Origin: Acinetobacter defluvii
GTDB taxonomy: Bacteria; Pseudomonadota; Gammaproteobacteria; Pseudomonadales; Moraxellaceae
DNA length: 64,000 nucleotides
Reading direction: 5' to 3'
Assembly: GCF_001704615.3 (NCBI RefSeq)
Contig: NZ_CP029397.2
Span: 2,976,001-3,040,000, forward strand
The first letter of the stretch is position 1. The number at the start of each line of letters is the position of its first letter. Both the position numbers and the translations under genes were made by a program. The notes beneath the pieces are model-generated. The model worked only from the letters and a program-made list of their open reading frames with translations, did no database searches and was not told the DNA's origin. Positions 57,719-64,000 of this stretch are shown here, in pieces.

Positions 57719-58023
57719 TTACACACTCATCAACCACATCATACCAATAGACTAAGGCTTATTTTTTCAACAAAATTTAAGCTTTTTTAATAATCGTTAT
57801 GATATTTATTTTTCAGTGCTGTATAAATTGATCGGTGTAGATTGTTACAAAAGTACATCATAACTGATGACTTAATTTTCTCATGTCTATCCGTTAAATG
57901 CTTTTTTAAAATTACATAAAATACACAATCTCAAGTGATTTCTTCACTTTAAAAACTAAGTCTTCACCCAATATATAAATCAAAGGTATTTTCCTTTTTA
58001 AATCGTTTTAGGAGAAACAATTC
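57719..58023. other. Divergent promoter gap
   Basis: About 305 bases between a lipoprotein gene and the PspC gene are AT-rich and show no frame. The last 20 bases hold a good ribosome site (TTTTAGGAGAAACA) for the PspC gene. Confidence 0.5.
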
Positions 58024-58290
58024 ATGGCCAAATCTGGTTTATATCGTTCCAACCGACACAATATGATCGCCGGTGTAATGGGCGGTATTGCTGAACGTTT
58101 TGGTTGGAATGTAACATTACTTCGCATCATTTTTGTACTTGTTTCATGTATGAGTGCAGCGTTCCCAGGAATTATTGTTTACTTGGTATTATGGCTGTTA
58201 ATTCCTAAACAAGATTTACAATTGAATCCACCTTACTCAAATTCCTATCAGCAGTCCATTCGCACGATTCAGGATGATCACGTGAAATAA
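58024..58290 (+). CDS. PspC-domain small membrane protein
   Basis: The 88-residue protein shows the PspC domain: LYRSNRHNMIAGVMGGIAER, FGWNVTLLRIIFVLVSCMS and a C-terminal membrane segment VYLVLWLLIPKQ. PspC proteins act in the phage-shock response or envelope stress sensing when paired with PspA/PspB; no psp partner is seen here, so the role is open. An AGGAG ribosome site lies 8 bases before ATG. Confidence 0.88.
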   Translation: MAKSGLYRSNRHNMIAGVMGGIAERFGWNVTLLRIIFVLVSCMSAAFPGIIVYLVLWLLIPKQDLQLNPPYSNSYQQSIRTIQDDHVK

Positions 58291-58316
58291 TTAACCTGAT
58301 TTTAAGTTTATTTTAT

Positions 58317-58357
58317 CGCTACGACAGACTTCCCCTAAACTGCCGTAGCGTTTTTTT
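58317..58357 (+). terminator. Terminator of the PspC gene
   Basis: CGCTACGACAG pairs with CTGCCGTAGCG (one mismatch) around a 12-base loop and is followed by seven T. Confidence 0.85.
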
Positions 58358-58372
58358 ATGTTTAAAACTTAC

Positions 58373-59515
58373 CTATCTATTATTTGAACTTTTTAAATTA
58401 TTTACTTGTTGATTTAATACCGCAATCATGTCTGCTCGACTAATAATCCCGACCAGTTTTTGTTGCTCCACCACAGGAATATAATTAAAAGAACGCTCTA
58501 CAAAATAAGGAATTAAGTCTTGAAGCGGTTGATTGGGGCGTACTGTCACCACTTTTCTATTCATAATTTGTTTAACTTGGTGTTCCCATGAAGTTTGCAT
58601 ATCGGCTGCACGCTTAAACCAGTCCACAACGTCATATAATGCCAACGTACCGACCAATTGGTGCTCTGCATTGGTCACAGGCAAACTCATCAAATTCATC
58701 TGTTTAAATTTGTCTAAGGCATTTTGAATCTCTTCATTTTCGGACAAACTCACCACATCTCTGGTCATAATGTCTTGGCATAAAAATAGATTTACAGCAC
58801 GTGCATTGGCTTTTTCTTGTGCTTTCAAAATGATTTTTTGCAAATCATAGTCACTGATGTCCAAAAGCTCTGTTTGTTGATCTAAAACCTCTTGAATGTC
58901 ATGCGGTTGAATTGTAACTTTTTGGGTAGGTGTTGGATCTTTGGAGCGTAGATTGACTTGCGCTTGTTGTGGGTATTGTTTGCCTATTAAGCGGTTAAAA
59001 ATAATTGCCACGATCATTAATAAAATCGAGTTGAGTAAAACAGGATAAAATACAAATAGATAACCTAAATCATGCAAACTCTCTCCACCCAATACCGCAG
59101 TAATTGCCACGGCTCCACTGGGCGGATGCAATGAATCAGTACTCATCATGCAAAAAATCGCCAAAGATACTGCGACACTAAAGGCAATGGTCAAATCTGG
59201 AATAAATAAATAACAAGTAACTCCCAATATCGCAGCAATGGTATTGCCCACCACCATATTCCATGGTTGTGCTAAAGGACTGGCAGGCACCGCAAAAAGT
59301 AACACTGAAGATGCACCCATCGGCGCAATATACCACGCATTAAATCCACCCAAGATATACCAACTGATCAAGGATGAAATTAAGAGACCCATCAATGCAC
59401 CGAAGCCGCATAGAAAACGGTCTTTAAAAGCCAAGACTTTAAAATTTGGTTTAAGCGTATTTAACCATTCAAGTTGTGTATGAAACACGACATTCCCTTG
59501 TTGTGACCTGATCAA
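58373..59515 (-). CDS. HPP-family membrane protein with CBS pair
   Basis: The 380-residue protein has an N-terminal HPP domain of four to five membrane helices (about 35-180). The name motif is seen in STDSLHPPSGAVAITAVLGG. Two CBS domains follow at about 255-370 (QDIMTRDVVSLSENEEIQNA and IMNRKVVTVRPNQPLQDLIP). HPP proteins have been linked to nitrite or other anion transport in some lineages, while CBS pairs bind adenosyl compounds and gate activity. The substrate is unknown. The start MIRSQQGNVVF is the first in frame. Confidence 0.88.
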   Translation of the reverse strand: MIRSQQGNVVFHTQLEWLNTLKPNFKVLAFKDRFLCGFGALMGLLISSLISWYILGGFNAWYIAPMGASSVLLFAVPASPLAQPWNMVVGNTIAAILGVTCYLFIPDLTIAFSVAVSLAIFCMMSTDSLHPPSGAVAITAVLGGESLHDLGYLFVFYPVLLNSILLMIVAIIFNRLIGKQYPQQAQVNLRSKDPTPTQKVTIQPHDIQEVLDQQTELLDISDYDLQKIILKAQEKANARAVNLFLCQDIMTRDVVSLSENEEIQNALDKFKQMNLMSLPVTNAEHQLVGTLALYDVVDWFKRAADMQTSWEHQVKQIMNRKVVTVRPNQPLQDLIPYFVERSFNYIPVVEQQKLVGIISRADMIAVLNQQVNNLKSSNNR

Positions 59516-59686
59516 GAAGTAGTGAATTATACGATGTTGCTTTTATAAGATGTATTTATTATCCATCTTAAATTTATAGGTTTTTCTCATAAACTGAACT
59601 CAAGCTATCCATTTTCTTAACCAGATAAAAATTGATTAAATCGGCATAATCTTGCATGCTTAAAATATACTCATTTTTAGCTTGTA

Positions 59687-60130
59687 ATGATGTCTCATTA
59701 TCGTAATAAAACCATTTACCAAGCATTATTATTTGCACCGATTATTTTGCAAGTTCTGGTTGCTGTATCTTTTATCGTCATGAATTATCACGATGGTCTA
59801 GATACTTTTGTCGTGGTAATTGGCATTAATCTGATGATTTATCTGATGTATTGTGTCCTTATTGTACCCTTCGCTTATGCGATTTCGATTGGGCTTTCCC
59901 GAAAAAATTACTTGAATTTTTATACCATTATCATGGGTTCATGTTTGATCTGCTTTTTAATCTTGATAATCGGACATTTGATTTTTATGGGCGGATTACC
60001 CACACCTTTTTGGAAACTATTTTCAAATCCTAGCTTTTATTTTGTGACGGTCTTTGTCGGAGTATGTTATTGGGCAATCTTACTTGGACTTAAACAGCGA
60101 GATGGTGCTATAGATCAGGTCAAATCTTAG
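59687..60130 (+). CDS. Hypothetical four-helix membrane protein
   Basis: The 147-residue protein has four predicted membrane helices (about 12-32, 40-65, 80-105, 115-138) and no recognised family. Its start is uncertain between ATG 59687 and 59690. It stands alone on the plus strand between two minus-strand genes. The hydrophobic blocks ALLFAPIILQVLVAVSFIVM and WAILLGLKQ are its visible traits. Confidence 0.6.
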   Translation: MMSHYRNKTIYQALLFAPIILQVLVAVSFIVMNYHDGLDTFVVVIGINLMIYLMYCVLIVPFAYAISIGLSRKNYLNFYTIIMGSCLICFLILIIGHLIFMGGLPTPFWKLFSNPSFYFVTVFVGVCYWAILLGLKQRDGAIDQVKS

Positions 60131-60134
60131 AAAA

Positions 60135-60163
60135 AATTAAGGAGATCAAAGATCTCCTTAATT
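60135..60163. terminator. Terminator after the four-helix membrane protein gene
   Basis: A perfect 13-bp stem (AATTAAGGAGATC with GATCTCCTTAATT) closes on AAA, just after the stop at 60130. It may serve the convergent gene ending at 60209 too. Confidence 0.75.
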
Positions 60164-60208
60164 CAAAATTTTATCTACAAACCATAAACTATCTCTTTGA
60201 TTTAAAAA

Positions 60209-61483
60209 TTATTTATTGACTGAATTATTTACTACACCTACCCAAGTAAAAGTATTTGGCACATCTGTTAACTGAATTGCTTGTTTTACTTTTAGCGCTT
60301 TTAAATCAATTTCTAAAATTTTCTTGGCATGTGTGTCATTGATAAAAATTGTATCGGTACTGGCGTTTGCCACTAAACGGCTCTTTAGCAGTTCTTCAGG
60401 CACGACATTTTCAATTACTTTCAATTTTGTTGTTACTGTCCATGTCGCAGTATCAATCAGATGCAAAGTGCCTGTACTGTCTAAAATAACCAGAAATTGA
60501 CCAGATGTATTGAAGACATGCTGTAGGCGTTTGACTGGCGTTTTAGCATCGGCTTCTTTTGCACCTTGTGCCCAATTTAAACTGGTTGCATTTAGGTTTT
60601 TAGGGTCAATAATAAATAAATCACCTGTTCCTGACGCAAAACCTGCAAATTTAGCTAATTTTTGATGTCCTGCAATGGCACTAATCCTCTGATCTATAAA
60701 AACTTTTTTGTCGATAAATTGATTGCCTCTTTGCTCAACAACCAAGATCCCATTCTCACAACCAAAAGCAGCATAGTCTGTATTTGAGTTAGCGCCATGT
60801 AATTTATTGCACGGATTTTTCAAAGTTTGATCAACATGAAAATGATCTCAATGTAATTCATAACTTTTTACAATACTTAATAAATCTGAATCAGGCGCTA
60901 AATAAGTACTCAATACATAGCCACCACGAGGTTCTGCAACACCATGATGTTTTTTAGCAAGGCTTTGTTTAGCAACACTTTGCTTTTCAATATCTTGATC
61001 TGTAAATGCTTCAAATTTTGAGCTTTCTGTTTCATTTCCATCATAGAAAATCGTAGCTAAACCATTAAATGAACGATAATGCGTTGGTGCTGCACCTGTT
61101 AATTTGTAAACCAAAAGATGTGGATTATCTTTTTGTAATACAGTGTTTTTATTAAAAATACCGCCATCGACAAAATTGACTACATGATCTGTGCGTCCGA
61201 GTAGAACGGCATAGCGATATGCAGGACTGCTATACATTGTGGTGGGTACAACTGTGAGTGCGGTGGTATTGATATTTTTATGTTCATTTAAATCATAAAC
61301 AGACAGCAAAGGTCGAACTGGATCAGCATTTGCAATCACTAAGCGTCCTTGCTGTGTTTCTGTTGGTTTTGGTGTGGGTTTTACAGGTTCAGGGTTAGAA
61401 GATGAATCCGATGATCCGCCCCCACATGCAGTTAGCAAAATACTGCTCAATGGAATTGCTAATAAATGTTTTGAAGTAAACAT
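60209..61483 (-). pseudogene. AztD-like lipoprotein (beta-propeller) interrupted by in-frame TGA
   Basis: One reading frame runs from ATG 61483 to 60209 (425 codons) with a single TGA at 60848-60850. The N-terminal part has a lipobox (SILLTACGGGSSDSS) and a Ser/Pro/Thr linker. Conserved blocks continue across the stop: AEPRGGYVLSTYLAPDSDLL and SYELH before it, DHFHVDQTLKNPCNKLHGAN and DYAAFGCENGILVVEQ after it. The layout resembles the zinc chaperone AztD (seven-bladed propeller with His-rich loop), which is inference. A TTG at 60823 could restart translation but has no clear ribosome site. It is either a nonsense mutation or a sequencing error. Confidence 0.7.
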
Positions 61484-61666
61484 TCTTATATCCTAGTGGT
61501 TGGTATTATTTAAATTTAAGAAATGTTATAACATAACAATAAACAAAGCATCATACTTTCTTCATTTTTATGATGAGCTGATTTTCAAAGTTGAAGTTCG
61601 CAGTTTTTATTAGGGTCTGATTTTAAAATATTTGATTAAAAAACAATATCTTTAAAATTAAAATCA

Positions 61667-63144
61667 TCAACGATAGTGCAGATAAAACCGATTACTGAAT
61701 ATCTCATCGGCATCATATTTTTTCTTTAAGGCAAAAAACTTATCTGCTTGCGGATAGGCTAAACGCATTTTTTCACGACTAATATGCAAACGATATGGTA
61801 AATAATACGTGCCTTGATTTTTTAATGCAGCATCCAAAATTCGATTAGTTAATGTTCGCATGTCCTGCTCTTGCTCAGCGGTTTTCTTTTGGTTAAATAA
61901 AAACACCAAACCAAATACATCCTCACGGGCATAGTTCATAAAAGCATCTTGATCTTGCTGAATTTCTCGAATGGTAATATTCAGTAAATCTACTTTTGAA
62001 TCTTTTAAAATTGGTTTTAAATCCTGAATAAACGCTGCCAAATGCTGTTTGGGAATAAAATATTCATGTAATAAATCGGTTGAATTTGGGTCTTTATTTT
62101 CAATTAAACGAGCTTGTTCGCTTAAAATTTCATTACGACTAAATACCGCATAAGGTGAAACTTTATTTAAACTGCTCTCCAAATCCCAGCGTAAGCGCTT
62201 ACCATATTCATTTCCCACTGAACCACGAAATACATGCGTCTGACTTCTGCATTTTTACTTTGCTGTTGCATCAATGACATTGGTTTTTCATCTGTTTTGG
62301 TAAAATAGTTTAAAGTCGCTTGTTCTAAAAAATGCTTATCAGAAATCCGTAAACGCCCATAAGCAAATTGTACTTGTGGCTTGTCACTGACTAATTTTTG
62401 ATAATTTTCAGTATATTGTTGTGGATCGATTGCAACTGAATGGAATTTTAATGTGGCATTGTCTACGACTTTTATTTGCAAATCTAAAATAATGCCAAAT
62501 AAACCATAGCCTCCGATCACCAATTTAAACAGTTCAGGATTTTCAGTGCGGCTACAATTGACGATTTCACCATTAGCTTTCATTAAAGTAAAAGATTTAA
62601 CACTGGACGAAATTGGTGGCGAACTCTTTTGCCAACCATGCCCATTCACACTCAGCGAACCACCAATCGAGAAGTCACTAAAAGACTGCATCACCGCAAT
62701 CGATTTACCAAAGCCATCTAAGTACTGCAAAGCTTGCTGCCATGTTGCACCTGAACCAATGCTTAGAATACTGGATTGTTCATCTAAATTCATGTGGTTA
62801 TATGGCAACATATTGAGCGCAATACCATCAGGATAAATGGTATGCCCGCCCATACTGTGTTTTGCCCCTGAAATCGACACTTTTAAATGATGCTGCTTGG
62901 CATAAATCAATATTTCCTTAAGTTGGTTTTGCATCGCAACGGGATCTTCTGCAACATCCACGATTTTATGTACTTTGGTTTTATTCAGTTGGCTGACATC
63001 ATCACGATAACCACTGGGCATCTGCTCAATCTTTGGATGTTCATTGAGTTTGGTTTTCAGTAAGTGTAAGGCAGGAATAGAAATCACGGCGAGTACAAGC
63101 AGTAAAAGGCTAAGCCAAAGTGTGTTTTTATGGTGTTTTTGCAT
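61667..63144 (-). pseudogene. FAD-linked oxidase (aldonolactone oxidase-like), frameshifted
   Basis: The first frame (63144 down to 62167) has a membrane or signal segment (residues 9-27), then an FAD_binding_4 domain: HHLKVSISGAKHSMGGHTIY and FSDFSIGGSLSVNGHGWQ. It also contains GGYGLFGIILDLQIKVVDN. Near 62225-62235 the frame should change: the second frame reads FRGSVGNEYGKRLRWDLESS and ends KKYDADEIFSNRFYLHYR, a typical C-terminus for aldonolactone oxidases. A loss of one base, or of one GTAT copy, would explain it. Joined, it would be about 490 residues. The independent second ORF has no ribosome site. Confidence 0.72.
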
Positions 63145-63237
63145 AGTAATTTAATTCTATTCAAATTTTAAATGTTTGGCTTGATAATCAAATTCTTGGC
63201 TTTAATATAAAACTAACTTTTGAAAATATTATCTAAA

Positions 63238-64000
63238 ATGTCTGAAAATCGCGATGAATTATTAAAACATTTAGCTGCTTCACTCAAAGATGCCAAAGAA
63301 GATGGTGGTGCAATCCTTCTAGTCGGTGCAGGTATTTCTGTCTCAGCAGGTATCCCACCTGCATTTAAACTGATGAAAATTGCGATTGAAAACTTTCCTA
63401 ATTATTTTACGGAAGAAGAACAAAGGCTTGCTCAAGAAGATTTAAGCCAACTTCAATACAATGACATTATGACCAAACTGTCGAATGTAAAACGTAAAGA
63501 GCTTTTTAAATGGTTTATCGAAGGCAATAAAGATAAAGGTATTGAAAAAGCCAAACTGAACTTCGCACACATTGCGATTGCTGAACTTTTAAAACAATGC
63601 TATTTCAGCCGTATTCTTACTGTAAATTTTGATCCACTTTTAATCCATGCTTGCTATATGGTTGGCATGTATCCATTCCCTGCAATTTATGATTTAGGGG
63701 CAATGGGTAAAGTGAATGCTGAACTTTTACATGACCCAAGTATTGTTTATTTAAATGGTCAGCATGTTGGTTTTGTTCAACGAAATACCACAGATCAACT
63801 TAAAGCACATAAGGAAACTTTAACGCAAATTGTTCGCTCTACTGGCTGTAATAAAACGTGGGTAGTTGCGGGTTATAGTGGTGAAAATGATCCATTGATG
63901 GAAGCATTAACTGAACTTCGTCCTTACAATAATTGGTTATACTGGCTTGAATATGGCAATCAAGTTCTACAAAAAGACAGTCATCATTTTTTAGAAAGTG
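63238..64000 (+). CDS. SIR2-like domain protein (5' part only)
   Basis: The frame starts at ATG 63238 and is open to the window end, so 254 codons are seen. It shows SIR2-family NAD-binding motifs: ILLVGAGISVSAGIPPAF at about residues 25-42, and RILTVNFDPLLIHACYMVGM at about 125-145, with the key Asn in TVNFD. VVAGYSGENDPLMEALTELR follows. The usual LHG catalytic-His block reads VYLNGQHVGF instead at about 170-180. Many bacterial SIR2 proteins are NADases in anti-phage systems (Thoeris, DSR, SIR2-HerA); others are unknown. The C-terminal part beyond the window decides the type. No partner gene is visible upstream. Confidence 0.75.
   Translation, partial: MSENRDELLKHLAASLKDAKEDGGAILLVGAGISVSAGIPPAFKLMKIAIENFPNYFTEEEQRLAQEDLSQLQYNDIMTKLSNVKRKELFKWFIEGNKDKGIEKAKLNFAHIAIAELLKQCYFSRILTVNFDPLLIHACYMVGMYPFPAIYDLGAMGKVNAELLHDPSIVYLNGQHVGFVQRNTTDQLKAHKETLTQIVRSTGCNKTWVVAGYSGENDPLMEALTELRPYNNWLYWLEYGNQVLQKDSHHFLES

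Noticed and set aside
60848..60850. TGA as a selenocysteine codon in the AztD-like gene
   Set aside because: No selenocysteine insertion hairpin is evident right after the TGA and the residue context gives no redox reason; a nonsense change or error is simpler.
61667..62218. Independent gene of 183 residues from ATG 62218
   Set aside because: It has no ribosome site, overlaps the preceding frame, and its content is the C-terminus of the same FAD oxidase.
1..64000. Insertion sequence, prophage, integron or CRISPR array
   Set aside because: No transposase, integrase or phage structural frame, and no regularly spaced direct repeats, were seen on either strand.

Overview
The window looks like chromosomal DNA of an Acinetobacter-type gammaproteobacterium (Moraxellaceae). 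The base composition is AT-rich, intergenic regions are very AT-rich, and the housekeeping genes (asd, truA, infA, leuBCD, rppH, ptsP, rluC, rne) have gammaproteobacterial form. There are also Moraxellaceae-style small families (DUF2789, DUF7230-like). This assignment is inferred from protein style and layout, not from a search.

Region 0-14 kb is core. It holds asd, a FimV-like protein split over two genes, an asparaginase coupled to truA, an SMI1/KNR4 protein, an AraC-type regulator, infA, two small exported proteins, and the leucine genes leuC-leuD-(lipoprotein)-leuB on the minus strand. Region 14-33 kb is mixed: a DUF2061 protein behind a Fur-box-like site, a GRDP-like membrane protein, two LysR regulators, a frameshifted DUF2628 gene, a HAD phosphatase, rppH and ptsP, an isochorismatase divergent from its LysR neighbour, a small two-gene unit of short basic proteins, a macro-domain protein, an AidB-like acyl-CoA dehydrogenase divergent from a TetR regulator, a catalase, a DCC/DoxX pair, a CDF transporter coupled to an MBL-fold hydrolase, and a GNAT acetyltransferase.

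Region 33.7-47.2 kb is the main accessory feature: a catabolic island for 3-phenylpropionate/cinnamate. An Hca ring-hydroxylating dioxygenase (hcaE, F, C, D), the dihydrodiol dehydrogenase hcaB and the extradiol dioxygenase mhpB form one transcription unit divergent from hcaR. The lower pathway follows as mhpC, then mhpD-mhpF-mhpE, with an OprD-family porin between. Together they would convert phenylpropionate to succinate, pyruvate and acetyl-CoA. No mhpA hydroxylase or dedicated inner-membrane transporter is seen.

Region 47-57 kb returns to core: a Gph-like phosphatase, rluC, and rne behind a long, strongly folded leader. These are followed by a fatty acyl-CoA synthetase and four lysine tRNA genes (three identical TTT, one CTT). 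Region 57-64 kb holds a lipoprotein, a PspC protein, an HPP-CBS membrane protein, and two adjacent broken genes: an AztD-like propeller with an in-frame TGA and an FAD-linked oxidase with a frameshift. A SIR2-like gene is cut off by the window end.

No insertion sequence, prophage, integrase or CRISPR array was seen. The best candidates for a closer look are the SIR2-like gene, the rne leader, the split FimV, the small basic two-gene unit with its palindrome, and the three interrupted reading frames.
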